Shown piece after piece: positions 16,506 to 24,823 of a stretch of DNA of 64,000 nucleotides (its first letter is position 1; each line of letters starts with the position of its first letter). Position numbers and translations under genes: made by a program. A model generated the notes under the pieces. It was not told where the DNA came from. It did not search any database and worked only from the letters and a program-made list of their open reading frames with translations. Where the stretch lies: the NCBI GenBank assembly GCA_000745135.1, contig JQNH01000001.1:1922001-1986000 (forward strand), read 5' to 3'. This stretch comes from Rhizobiales bacterium YIM 77505 (GTDB taxonomy: Bacteria; Pseudomonadota; Alphaproteobacteria; Rhizobiales; Beijerinckiaceae).

Positions 16506-17336
16506 ATGATTCACGACGACACCATACAGCTTGAGGGCCAGAGGCGCGGCGAGGCCCCGGTTTACGGGCCTGAAGCCTTCGAAGGGATGCGCCGCGCGGG
16601 CCGCCTGACGGCCGAGGCCCTCGACCTTTTGGTCGAGCATGTCCGTCCCGGAGTGACGACCGACTTTCTGGACCGGCTGGTTTTCGACTTCGCCATGTCC
16701 CACGGCGCCTATCCGGCTCCGCTCCTCTATCGCGGTTACCCGAAGTCGATCTGCACCTCCATCAATCACGTGGTATGCCACGGCATCCCCAATGATAAGC
16801 CGCTGCGGGAAGGCGATGTGCTGAACATCGACGTGACCCTGATCGTGGACGGCTGGCACGGCGACTCGAGCCGCATGTTCTTCGTCGGGGAGGTGCCGCG
16901 GCGGGCGGCGCGCCTATGCGACATCACTTACGAAGCGCTGATGCGGGGCGTCGCGGCCGTGCGGCCGGGAGGCAACACCAACGATATCGGCGCCGCCATC
17001 CAGAGCTATGCGGAATCGGAGCGCTGCTCGGTCGTGCGCGATTTCTGCGGCCACGGCCTTGGCCGGGTTTTCCACGACGCGCCGACGATCCTCCATTATG
17101 TGGAGCCGTCCTACAACGTTCCGCTTAAGCCCGGCATGCTGTTCACGATCGAGCCGATGATCAATCTCGGCCGTCCGCATGTGAAGGTCCTGTCGGACGG
17201 CTGGACTGCTGTGACGCGGGACCGCTCCCTCTCGGCGCAGTTCGAGCACACGGTCGGCGTCACGGAGACCGGGGTCGAGATCTTCACCCTCTCGCCGAAG
17301 GGCTATCACAAGCCGCCCTACCATGCGGCTGGTTGA
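16506..17336 (+). CDS. map: Type I methionyl aminopeptidase
   Basis: A 276-residue enzyme that removes the initiator methionine from new proteins in the cytoplasm. All five metal ligands are in their motifs: two Asp in NIDVTLIVDGWHGDSSRMF, His in CGHGLGRVFH, Glu in TIEPMINLG, and Glu in AQFEHTVGVTE. The start ATG at 16506 gives MIHDDTIQLEG, close to the family start. An upstream start at 16431 would add 25 residues with no family counterpart. The gene is followed by radC after 33 bp, an arrangement widely seen in alphaproteobacteria. Confidence 0.93.
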   Translation: MIHDDTIQLEGQRRGEAPVYGPEAFEGMRRAGRLTAEALDLLVEHVRPGVTTDFLDRLVFDFAMSHGAYPAPLLYRGYPKSICTSINHVVCHGIPNDKPLREGDVLNIDVTLIVDGWHGDSSRMFFVGEVPRRAARLCDITYEALMRGVAAVRPGGNTNDIGAAIQSYAESERCSVVRDFCGHGLGRVFHDAPTILHYVEPSYNVPLKPGMLFTIEPMINLGRPHVKVLSDGWTAVTRDRSLSAQFEHTVGVTETGVEIFTLSPKGYHKPPYHAAG

Positions 17337-17369
17337 GGAGCCCCCTTCCCTCCTCTACCCTGCGCCCGC

Positions 17370-18056
17370 ATGAGCGGGAAGGACGACCCCCACTACCACG
17401 GGCACCGCGAGCGCCTGCGCGCCCGCTTCGCCGAATTGGGCGGAGACGCCTTGCCTGACTACGAGCTCCTCGAGCTCGTTCTGTTCCGCTCGATCCCTCG
17501 CCGGGACGTGAAGCCGATCGCAAAGGAGCTGATCCGCCGGTTCGGCACCTTCGCAGAGACCCTGGCAGCCCCGTCGGCGCGGCTGATGGAAGTGGACGGA
17601 GTCGGCGAGAGCGTGGCGCTCGACCTCAAGATCGTGGAAGCCGCCGCTCGCCGGCTCGCCAAGGGCGCCGTCGCCAAGCGGCCTGTGTTGTCCTCGTGGA
17701 GCGCGGTTCTCGACTACTGCCGGGCGGCCATGGCCTTTTCTGAGAAGGAGCAGTTCCGTCTTCTGTTCCTCGATCGCCGCAATGCGCTCATCGCCGACGA
17801 GGTCCAGCAATCGGGAACAGTCGACCACACCCCCGTCTATCCCCGCGAGGTCGTGAAGCGGGCCCTGGAGCTCTCCGCGAGCGCCCTCATCCTCGTCCAT
17901 AATCACCCCTCGGGCGATCCCACCCCCTCCGCCGCCGACATCACGATGACCCGCGAGATCGCTGCCATCGCCAAGCCGCTCGGCATCACCGTTCACGACC
18001 ACATCATCGTGGGGCGGGACGGACATGCGAGCCTCAAGGGGCTGCGGCTCCTTTAG
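17370..18056 (+). CDS. radC: RadC family JAB-domain protein
   Basis: A 228-residue protein with an N-terminal helix-hairpin-helix part ([20 protein letters not shown] and [13 protein letters not shown]) and a C-terminal JAB/MPN domain with the JAMM zinc motif [14 protein letters not shown] beginning at His177. The name implies DNA repair, but that role was withdrawn for E. coli RadC; the function of the family is open. It sits 33 bp downstream of map and is likely co-transcribed with it. It converges with uup, whose coding end is 157 bp away. Confidence 0.92.
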   Translation: MSGKDDPHYHGHRERLRARFAELGGDALPDYELLELVLFRSIPRRDVKPIAKELIRRFGTFAETLAAPSARLMEVDGVGESVALDLKIVEAAARRLAKGAVAKRPVLSSWSAVLDYCRAAMAFSEKEQFRLLFLDRRNALIADEVQQSGTVDHTPVYPREVVKRALELSASALILVHNHPSGDPTPSAADITMTREIAAIAKPLGITVHDHIIVGRDGHASLKGLRLL

Positions 18057-18213
18057 ATGTTGATCGTGAGCCTGATGGCCCTCCGCTCGGTCGATGGGAG
18101 GGATGTGCTATGGGCCTGAACCTCCATGGGAGCGCGCACGACCAACGCGGTCCATTGCGCAATAGGAGTCGAGAGAGCCTGTAAGCTCCTCGCGAAGCGC
18201 TGGGAAGGCATCA

Positions 18214-20034
18214 TCAGCCCTCAAGCTCCTCGCGTAGCATCTCAAGCTCGAGCCAGCGATGCTCCGCCTCCGCCAAGCGGGCCTCGGCCTCGGCGAGGGC
18301 GGTGGTGGCACTCTCGAATCGCTGCGGGTCCCGCTGGAAGAGATCGGGGTCGGCGAGCACTGCCTGCAGGCGAGCGATTGTCGCCTCCAACTCCTCGATG
18401 CGGCCCGGCAGGGTCTTCAACTCGTGCTGCTCCTTGAAGCTCAACTTGCGCTTGGGGGATGACTGCCGCCCCGCTGCCGGACCGATGGGCCCCCTGTCCC
18501 GCGGCTCTGGCCCGCCCGCCGGCCGCCCGCGCCGCGGCGCAATGCCCTCGCCGCGCTGGGACACCATGTCCGAATAGCCGCCGGCATACTCGATCCAGCG
18601 CCCTCCCCCCTCGGCCATCAGGGTCGAGGTCACCACCCGGTCGAGGAAGTCGCGGTCGTGGCTGACGAGCAGCACCGTGCCGGCGTAGTCCGCCAGCATC
18701 TCCTGCAGAAGATCGAGGGTCTCGAGGTCGAGGTCGTTGGTCGGCTCATCCAGAACGAGGAGGTTGGAGGGCTTCGCGAGCGCGCGGGCGAGCATCAGCC
18801 GGTTGCGCTCGCCCCCCGAGAGCACGCGGACCGGCGTGCGCGCCTGCTCAGGGGTGAAGAGGAAATCCTTCATGTAGCCGATGACATGCTTGCGCTCGCC
18901 GCCGACGGTGACGAAGTCGCCGCTCCCGCCTGTCAGCGTCTCCGCGACCGTGGCGTCTGGATCGAGGCTTTCGCGCCGCTGGTCGAGGGTGACCATCTGC
19001 ACATTGGCGCCAAGCCGCACCGATCCTTCGTCGGGAGCAAGGACTCCCGTGAGAAGGTTGAGGAGCGTCGTCTTACCGGCCCCGTTCGGACCGACGATGC
19101 CGAGCCGATCGCCGCGGAGGACGCGCAGGGACAGGCTCTGCACCACCGGTGCCTCGCCGAAGCTCTTCGAGATGCCTTCCGCCTCGATGACGAGCTTGCC
19201 GGAGATGTCAGCCTCCGACAGCGTCATGCGCACCGCGCCGGGTGCCCGCCGGTCCTCACGAAAGCTTCGACGGAGGGCGTGCAGGTTCGCGAGCCGCCGC
19301 TCGTTGCGGGTGCGGCGGGCGGTCACCCCATAGCGGAGCCAGTGCTCCTCCGCCTCGATCTTGCGGGAGAGCTTGTGCCGTTCGCGCTCTTCTTGTGCGA
19401 GCACCTCGTCGCGCCAGGCCTCGAAATGGGCAAAGCCCCGCTCGATCCGCCGTGTCACGCCGCGGTCGAGCCAGATCGTGGCGGTCGAGAGGCGCTCCAG
19501 GAAGCGCCGATCGTGGCTGATCAGGACAAGCGCCGAGCGGGAGCCCTTGAGTTCGCCCTCGAGCCACTCGATGGCGGGAAGATCGAGGTGGTTGGTGGGC
19601 TCGTCGAGGAGGAGGATGTCGGGCTCGGGCGCCAGCACCCGCGCCAACGCCGCCCGCCGGGCCTCGCCGCCCGAGAGGCTCGCCGTCGTCTCCTCGCCGG
19701 AGAGGCCGAGCTCGCCGAGGAGGTAGCGTGCCCGGTAACGATCGTCGCCCGGCCCGAGCCCCGCCTCCACATAGGCCAGCACGGTGGAAAATCCGGAGAG
19801 GTCCGGCTCCTGGGGAAGATAGCGCACCGTCGCGCCCGGCTGGACGAAGCGCTCCCCCCGGTCGGGCTCGACAAGGCCCGCGGCGATCTTGAGGAGGGTG
19901 GACTTGCCCGATCCGTTGCGACCGACGAGGCAGGCGCGCTCGCCGAGCGACACGGCGAGTTCCGCATCGGTGAGGAGCGGCGTGCCGCCAAAGGTGAGCG
20001 CGATGCCCTGAAGATGGAGGAGCGGCGGGGGAAT
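18214..20034 (-). CDS. uup: ABC-F family ATPase, Uup-like, with apparent ATT start codon
   Basis: A 606-residue soluble ABC-F protein with two ATPase domains and no membrane segment. Walker A motifs are GRNGSGKST and GPNGAGKTT, the signature motifs LSGGEARR and LSGGERNR, and Walker B parts LLLDEPTNHLD and LVLDEPTNDLD. A linker rich in charged residues and a C-terminal coiled coil (about residues 530-606) match Uup. The reading frame upstream of the first domain has no ATG, GTG or TTG back to an in-frame TGA. The best start is ATT at 20034, with GGAGA six bases before it; it yields PPPLLHLQGIALTFGG, the usual N-terminus. A GTG at 19953 would cut into domain I and is rejected. Confidence 0.9.
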   Translation of the reverse strand: MPPPLLHLQGIALTFGGTPLLTDAELAVSLGERACLVGRNGSGKSTLLKIAAGLVEPDRGERFVQPGATVRYLPQEPDLSGFSTVLAYVEAGLGPGDDRYRARYLLGELGLSGEETTASLSGGEARRAALARVLAPEPDILLLDEPTNHLDLPAIEWLEGELKGSRSALVLISHDRRFLERLSTATIWLDRGVTRRIERGFAHFEAWRDEVLAQEERERHKLSRKIEAEEHWLRYGVTARRTRNERRLANLHALRRSFREDRRAPGAVRMTLSEADISGKLVIEAEGISKSFGEAPVVQSLSLRVLRGDRLGIVGPNGAGKTTLLNLLTGVLAPDEGSVRLGANVQMVTLDQRRESLDPDATVAETLTGGSGDFVTVGGERKHVIGYMKDFLFTPEQARTPVRVLSGGERNRLMLARALAKPSNLLVLDEPTNDLDLETLDLLQEMLADYAGTVLLVSHDRDFLDRVVTSTLMAEGGGRWIEYAGGYSDMVSQRGEGIAPRRGRPAGGPEPRDRGPIGPAAGRQSSPKRKLSFKEQHELKTLPGRIEELEATIARLQAVLADPDLFQRDPQRFESATTALAEAEARLAEAEHRWLELEMLREELEG

Positions 20035-20124
20035 GGCGTGTCTCCGGCGATTGGCGCTCGCTCTAGCCGCGGAGACCGCACCCTGTCATCCCCGCTCCCA
20101 ATGAGGAAGAGAACCGCCCAGCGC

Positions 20125-20532
20125 TCAGCCGGCCGCCCAGTTCTCGACCTTCAGCCCCGGCACGCGCCGGAACTCGCGCTCGTTGCTGGTCACGAGGGTG
20201 AGGTCGGCGGCAAGCGCATGGGCGGCGATCCAGAGGTCGTGATTGCCAATCATGGCCCCCCGGCGCTCCAATTCCGCACGGACAGCACCATACACGGCGC
20301 CCGCGGAAGGCGGGATCGGCTCGACAGGAATGACATTGACGAGTTCGGTCAACATCGCCAGCGCACGTTCTCGGACCGCGCTTTTCTCAGCCCCGTAGCG
20401 AAGCTCCCCATACGTGATCACCGACATGCTCGCCGCGCCCGTGTCCAAAGTGCGAAAACGAGTGACGACCTGAAGTAGGCGGACCTGGCGGATGTGAATG
20501 CAGATGTTGGTGTCGAGCAGGAAGCGAGCCAT
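20125..20532 (-). CDS. vapC: VapC-type PIN-domain ribonuclease toxin
   Basis: A 135-residue PIN-domain toxin. The acidic active-site residues are seen in FLLDTNICIHI (Asp7), TYGELRYGAEKS (Glu near 43) and GNHDLWIAAHALA (Asp near 99), with the closing motif LVTSNEREFRRVPGL. When freed from its antitoxin such a protein cleaves tRNA or rRNA and stops growth. The gene starts two bases after the stop of vapB, so the two are co-translated. Length and layout are typical of chromosomal vapBC pairs. Confidence 0.92.
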   Translation of the reverse strand: MARFLLDTNICIHIRQVRLLQVVTRFRTLDTGAASMSVITYGELRYGAEKSAVRERALAMLTELVNVIPVEPIPPSAGAVYGAVRAELERRGAMIGNHDLWIAAHALAADLTLVTSNEREFRRVPGLKVENWAAG

Positions 20533-20534
20533 CG

Positions 20535-20771
20535 CTACAGCTCTTCCCGCTCTTGAGGAGGCTCGTCCCGCAGCTTCTCTATAGCCTCGAACATGTCATC
20601 CGGCAGTGAGCGCAGAATTTCGATGGCGTCCGCGAGGCTCCGCGGCTTCTCCCGCAGCACGACCTCGTCGCCGCGCCGGAAGATCTCGACCTCGTCGGTC
20701 GTGAAGCGGAACTCCTTGGGCAGGCGCACCGCCTGGCTGTTGCCGGACTTGAAGACCTTCGCCGTCGCCAT
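20535..20771 (-). CDS. vapB: VapB-type AbrB-fold antitoxin
   Basis: A 78-residue antitoxin. The N-terminal half, ATAKVFKSGNSQAVRLPKEF, is an AbrB/SpoVT swapped-hairpin DNA-binding domain (FKSGNSQAVRLPKEF is the core motif), and the acidic C-terminal half (residues 50-78) would wrap around VapC. The ATG at 20771 has GGAGG five bases before it. A longer open frame upstream is not used because it lacks similarity and runs over the palindromic operator at 20782-20803. The protein should repress its own operon together with VapC. Confidence 0.92.
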   Translation of the reverse strand: MATAKVFKSGNSQAVRLPKEFRFTTDEVEIFRRGDEVVLREKPRSLADAIEILRSLPDDMFEAIEKLRDEPPQEREEL

Positions 20772-20781
20772 CGCCGCCTCC

Positions 20782-20803
20782 GTATATACGGGAATGTAGA
20801 TAC
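20782..20803 (-). promoter_or_regulatory. Paired palindromic half-sites in front of vapBC (probable operator)
   Basis: Two near-identical 8-bp sites, GTATATAC (20782-20789) and GTAGATAC (20796-20803), lie 14 bp apart just upstream of the vapB ribosome-binding site. The first is a perfect palindrome. VapBC complexes bind such paired palindromes to repress their own promoter, so this is the likely operator. Confidence 0.65.
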
Positions 20804-20910
20804 GCCTTGGAGCCTCGTCAACACGGCATGCCTGCCCGCCACAATCGCGGTTGATCCCGCGCGGCGCTCGGATAGTTTGCTGGCATACCTCAGACCATCG
20901 CAGGGCGCGC

Positions 20911-22767
20911 ATGAAGTTCATCTCCCCGAGCCCCTTCACCACGCGCCCGGAGATCGACGGCACCTTCGGGGTCGTCGCCTCCACCCACTGGATCGCCACC
21001 GCCGTCGGCATGGGCGTCCTCGAGCGCGGCGGCAACGCCTTCGATGCGGCGGTCGCCACGGCCTTCACGCTGCAGGTGGTCGAGCCGCACCTCAACGGCC
21101 CGGGCGGCGACGTGCCGCTCATCGTCTACGACGTGAGGCGCGGCAAGCCGGAGGTGATCTGCGGCCAGGGGCCGGCGCCCGCGGGGGCGACCATCCCGCA
21201 TTTCCGGTCCCTCGGGCTCGATCTCGTGCCCGGCACCGGGTTGCTCGCCGCCTGCATTCCCGGCACCTTCGACGCCTACATGCTGCTGCTTCGCGACTAC
21301 GGCACCGTGCGCCTGCGCGAGGTGCTGGAGCCGGCGATCGGCTATGCGAAGAGCGGCTATCCCCTCGTCGAGCGCATCTGCGCCACCATCGACACGGTCG
21401 CCGATCTGTTCCGCGAGCATTGGCCGACCTCGGCGGCGCTTTACTTGCGCAACGGTCACGCGCCGAAGGCGGGCGAGCTGTTCACCAACGCCGCGCTCGC
21501 CGACACTTATGAGCGCATCCTGCGCGAGGCGGAAGGCGGAGGCGGCGGCCGCGAGGCGGAGATCGAGCGGGCGCGCAAGGCCTGGTCACAGGGCTTCGTC
21601 GCAGAGGAGATCGACCGCTTCTGCCGCACGCAAGACATCATGGATACCTCCGGCCGCCGCCATCGCGGCGTCCTCACCGCCGAGGACATGGCGCGCTGGC
21701 AGGCGACCGTCGAGGCGCCCATCGCCTACCCTTACGGCCGCTACACCGTGCTGAAATGCGGTCCTTGGAACCAGGGCCTCACCACCTTGCAGCAGCTCGC
21801 CCTGTTGAAAGGCTTCGACCTCGACGGGCTCGACCCCGCCGGCCCTGACTTCATCCATCTGCAGGTGGAATGCGCCAAGCTCGCCTTTGCCGACCGCGAC
21901 ACCTTCTACGGCGATCCGAACTTCGTGGAGGTGCCGGTGGAGACGCTGCTCTCGGACGCCTACAACGAGGCCCGCCGCAAGCTCGTCACTGATCGCGCCT
22001 CCTTGGAGCTGCGCCCCGGCTCCATCGCGGGGTACGGCAAGCGCATCGACCCGCGCCCCGCGTCAGGCCCGCGCGTCGCTGTCGGCAGCACAGGCGCCGG
22101 CGAGCCGACGGTCGGACGCATCGAGTGGACCCATGACGAGACCCGCAACCCCGCGGAGCCGAGGGTCGGCCTCCGGGGCGAGAGCGCCGGTGACACCGTA
22201 CATTTCGACATCGTCGATCGCCACGGCAACATGATCTCGGGCACGCCGTCGGGCGGCTGGCTCCATTCCTCGCCGGTGATCCCGGCGCTCGGCTTCCCGC
22301 TCGGAACGCGGGCGCAGATGTTCTGGCTCGACGAGGAGCACCCCTCGGCGCTTCAGCCCGGCAAGCGCCCGCGCTCGACCCTCTCGCCAACGATGGCGCT
22401 GCGCGACGGCGAGCCCTACCTCGCCTGGGGCTCCCCCGGCGGCGACCAGCAGGACCAGTGGATCCCCCAGTTCTTCCTGCGCCACGTCCATGCCGGCATG
22501 AACCTGCAGGAGGCGATCGACGCGCCCGCTTGGCACACGGAGCATTTCCCGTCCTCCTTCTGGCCGCGCACCTCGCGGCCCGGCGTGGTGGTGGTGGAAG
22601 GACGCGTGCCGAAGGCGACCATCGAGGAGCTGCGCCGGCGCGGCCACATCGTGGAGATCGGCGACGACTGGTCGGAGGGTCGTCTCACGGCCGCGGCCCG
22701 CGACGGCGTCCGCCGCAAGGCCGCCGCCAACCCGCGCGGGATGCAGGGTTATGCGGCGGGGCGCTGA
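20911..22767 (+). CDS. ggt: Gamma-glutamyltransferase family Ntn-hydrolase
   Basis: A 618-residue enzyme of the gamma-glutamyltransferase family, which self-cleaves before a catalytic Thr. That Thr is most likely Thr429 in GDTVHFDIVDRHGNM, which aligns with TTHxSVVD of the family; NMISGTPSGGWLHSS and RPRSTLSPTMA further on are the expected substrate loops. The N-terminal MKFISPSPF has no signal peptide, so the enzyme is probably cytoplasmic. The start at 20911 is preferred over an upstream ATG (20851) on family grounds. It leads an operon with a DUF1028 protein and a peptide ABC importer, which suggests hydrolysis of imported gamma-glutamyl peptides or glutathione. Confidence 0.85.
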   Translation: MKFISPSPFTTRPEIDGTFGVVASTHWIATAVGMGVLERGGNAFDAAVATAFTLQVVEPHLNGPGGDVPLIVYDVRRGKPEVICGQGPAPAGATIPHFRSLGLDLVPGTGLLAACIPGTFDAYMLLLRDYGTVRLREVLEPAIGYAKSGYPLVERICATIDTVADLFREHWPTSAALYLRNGHAPKAGELFTNAALADTYERILREAEGGGGGREAEIERARKAWSQGFVAEEIDRFCRTQDIMDTSGRRHRGVLTAEDMARWQATVEAPIAYPYGRYTVLKCGPWNQGLTTLQQLALLKGFDLDGLDPAGPDFIHLQVECAKLAFADRDTFYGDPNFVEVPVETLLSDAYNEARRKLVTDRASLELRPGSIAGYGKRIDPRPASGPRVAVGSTGAGEPTVGRIEWTHDETRNPAEPRVGLRGESAGDTVHFDIVDRHGNMISGTPSGGWLHSSPVIPALGFPLGTRAQMFWLDEEHPSALQPGKRPRSTLSPTMALRDGEPYLAWGSPGGDQQDQWIPQFFLRHVHAGMNLQEAIDAPAWHTEHFPSSFWPRTSRPGVVVVEGRVPKATIEELRRRGHIVEIGDDWSEGRLTAAARDGVRRKAAANPRGMQGYAAGR

Positions 22768-22769
22768 TC

Positions 22770-22925
22770 CCTCCTCTCCCCGCCTGCGGAGCGAGGGCTG
22801 CGACCGCGGACCGGCGCTCGCTCCTGAGACGCCCCCTCACCCTCGCTTCACTGCCGCTCCGCTCGCCTCGCATGCAGGAAGGCATGCAAGGCCCTCTCCC
22901 CGCGCGGCGGGGAGAGGAGGATAGG
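22770..22925 (+). repeat. Intergenic repeat between ggt and the DUF1028 gene
   Basis: The spacer is built from CTCCTCTCCCCGC at one end and its complement GCGGGGAGAGGAGG at the other, with a shared core of CCCCCTCACC. The same parts recur in the spacers at 24640-24820, 27465-27525 and 27898-27955. The distal GGGGAGAGGAGG serves as the ribosome-binding site of the next gene. Confidence 0.7.
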
Positions 22926-22929
22926 CGCC

Positions 22930-23643
22930 ATGACCTGGTCCATCATCGCCCGGGACGAGGCGAGCGGCGCCATCGGCATCGCCGTCGCGACCAAGTTCTT
23001 CGCCGTCGGCGCGCGCGTGCCCTTCATTGAAGTGGGCGCCGGCGCGGTCGCAAGCCAGGCGCTCGTCAATCCGCTCTACGGGCGGCGCGGGCTCGCCCTC
23101 CTGCGCGAGGGCGTGCCGGCGGAGGATGTGGTGAGGCTTCTCATCGCTGCCGATCCAGGCGAGGCGCATCGCCAGGTCCATGTGATGGACGCGCAGGGGC
23201 GCTTCGCCGCCCATACCGGGCGCGACTGCGTGGACTGGTGCGGTCACCTCATCGGCGACCGCTTCTCCGTCGCCGGCAACATGCTGGCCGGCGCGGCCGT
23301 GATCGAGGAAACGGCGCGGGCCTATGAAGCGAATGGCGCCCTGCCCTTCCCGCGCCGCCTGATCGCGGCGCTTCAAGCCGGCGAGGCGGCCGGCGGCGAC
23401 AAGCGCGGCAAGCAGTCGGCGGCGCTCCTCATCTACTCGACCGAGGAGTATTCCGACCTCGATCTGCGGGTCGACGACCATCCGGAGCCCTTGCAGGAGC
23501 TGGCGCGGCTCGAGAAGGTCAGCCGCGAGCGCTGGATGCATTTCCGCAAGTTCCTGCCGAAGCGCGGCGACCCGGTGGGTGTCACGGATCGGGACTTCAT
23601 CAATGCCGAGATCGAGCGGGCCGCGGCCCGGGAGGGGGAGTAG
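22930..23643 (+). CDS. DUF1028 family protein
   Basis: A 237-residue protein of the DUF1028 family, recognised by the opening TWSIIARDEASGAIGIAVATKFFAVG (residues 2-27, ends given) and by VNPLYGRRGLALLREG and VAGNMLAGAAV. The fold is thought to be of the Ntn-hydrolase type, like the neighbouring gamma-glutamyltransferase, and the family often sits next to peptide transporters and amidases. The reaction is unknown. The ATG at 22930 follows GGGGAGAGGAGG supplied by the repeat. It ends three bases before the ABC ATPase gene. Confidence 0.85.
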   Translation: MTWSIIARDEASGAIGIAVATKFFAVGARVPFIEVGAGAVASQALVNPLYGRRGLALLREGVPAEDVVRLLIAADPGEAHRQVHVMDAQGRFAAHTGRDCVDWCGHLIGDRFSVAGNMLAGAAVIEETARAYEANGALPFPRRLIAALQAGEAAGGDKRGKQSAALLIYSTEEYSDLDLRVDDHPEPLQELARLEKVSRERWMHFRKFLPKRGDPVGVTDRDFINAEIERAAAREGE

Positions 23644-23646
23644 GCC

Positions 23647-24630
23647 ATGACGACGCCGCTTCTCCAGGTCGAAGACCTCCGCGTCGTCTTCCGCGGCAGC
23701 GACGGGCGGACAACCTATGCGGTGGACGGCGTCAGCTTTTCCGTCGCGCGCGGCAAGACGCTCGGCATCGTCGGCGAATCCGGCTGCGGGAAAAGCGTGA
23801 CCTCGCTCGCCGTCATGGGCCTGTTGCCAAGGGGGTCGGCGGAGATCTCGGGCAAGGTCCTCTTCGAGGGACGCGAGCTGTTGAGCCAGCCCGACCGCGT
23901 GATGCGGGATCTTCGCGGCGACCGGCTCGCCATGATCTTCCAGGAGCCGATGACGTCGCTGAACCCTTCCTACACGGTGGGCGACCAGATTGTGGAGGCG
24001 ATCCTGCGTCACCGGAGAGTGTCCAAGAAGGAAGCGGAGAAGCGGGCCGTCGAGATGCTGCGTCGGGTGCGCATTCCGACGCCGGAGGCGCGCTTCCACG
24101 ACTATCCCCATAGGCTCTCCGGCGGCATGCGCCAGCGGGTGATGATCGCCATGGCGCTCGCCTGCGACCCGGATCTTCTTATTGCCGACGAGCCGACCAC
24201 CGCCCTCGACGTCACCATCCAGGCGCAGATCCTCGAGCTCATGCGCCGGCTTCGGGAGGAAAGCGGCACCGCCGTCGTCCTCATCACCCATGATCTCGGC
24301 GTAGTCGCCGAGGTCTGCGACGAGGTCGTCGTCATGTATGCCGGGCAGGTGGTCGAGCGCGCGCCGGTGGCCGATCTCTTCCGCTTCCCTCAGCATCCCT
24401 ACACGGTTGGCCTCCTTGGCGCGCTGCCGCGCCTCGACCGGCGCCGGCCGCGCCTTGCCGCCATCGAAGGCACCGTGCCGAACATGGCGGCGGCGCCGCA
24501 AGGCTGTCGCTTCCAGGCCCGCTGCCCCTTCCGCATCGCACAATGCGCCGAGACGCCGCCCCTCGTCGAGGTCGAAGGCAGCCGCCTCTCCCGCTGCTGG
24601 CGGGCGCCGCTGGAGAGGCTGGCGGCGTGA
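23647..24630 (+). CDS. Peptide ABC transporter ATP-binding protein, DppD type
   Basis: A 327-residue ABC ATPase. Walker A is GESGCGKSV, the Q-loop is [10 protein letters not shown], the signature is LSGGMRQRV and Walker B is [12 protein letters not shown]. The C-terminus holds the oligopeptide-transporter extension with cysteines in [10 protein letters not shown] and SRCW, which binds an iron-sulfur cluster in DppD/OppD relatives. It pairs with the ATPase at 24824 to drive the permeases at 27959 and 28954. It begins three bases after the DUF1028 stop, so the genes form one operon. Confidence 0.92.
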   Translation: MTTPLLQVEDLRVVFRGSDGRTTYAVDGVSFSVARGKTLGIVGESGCGKSVTSLAVMGLLPRGSAEISGKVLFEGRELLSQPDRVMRDLRGDRLAMIFQEPMTSLNPSYTVGDQIVEAILRHRRVSKKEAEKRAVEMLRRVRIPTPEARFHDYPHRLSGGMRQRVMIAMALACDPDLLIADEPTTALDVTIQAQILELMRRLREESGTAVVLITHDLGVVAEVCDEVVVMYAGQVVERAPVADLFRFPQHPYTVGLLGALPRLDRRRPRLAAIEGTVPNMAAAPQGCRFQARCPFRIAQCAETPPLVEVEGSRLSRCWRAPLERLAA

Positions 24631-24639
24631 TGAGCGCGA

Positions 24640-24820
24640 CCCACATCATTCTCCTCTCCCCGCACGGCGGGGAGAGGGCTGCGACTGCGGAATGGCAGTC
24701 GCGGCGAGCCCGAAGGGCGAGGGCGAGGGGGCGTACCCGAAGGTGCTCCGCCCTGCGATGCCCCCTCACCCGCTCGCTTCGCGAGTCGGCCTCTCCGCAC
24801 ATGCGGCGAGAGGAGGATGT
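24640..24820 (+). repeat. Intergenic repeat between the two ABC ATPase genes
   Basis: It opens with ATTCTCCTCTCCCCGCAC and closes with GCGGCGAGAGGAGG, and holds CCCCCTCACCCGCTCGCTTC in the middle. It is the same family as the repeat before the DUF1028 gene and again ends in the ribosome-binding site of the following gene. Confidence 0.7.
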
Positions 24821-24823
24821 GCC

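Noticed and set aside
18185-18246. Direct repeat AAGCTCCTCGCG at 18185 and 18231
   Set aside because: Two short copies, one inside the uup end; too short to mean more than local duplication.
18658-20478. Long plus-strand frame opposite uup
   Set aside because: Mirror of the ABC-F gene; no motif, no ribosome-binding site.
22837-24543. Long minus-strand frame opposite the DUF1028 and ABC ATPase genes
   Set aside because: It is antisense to genes with strong motifs, contains no recognisable domain, and has the His/Arg/Gly-rich look of GC-rich antisense frames.
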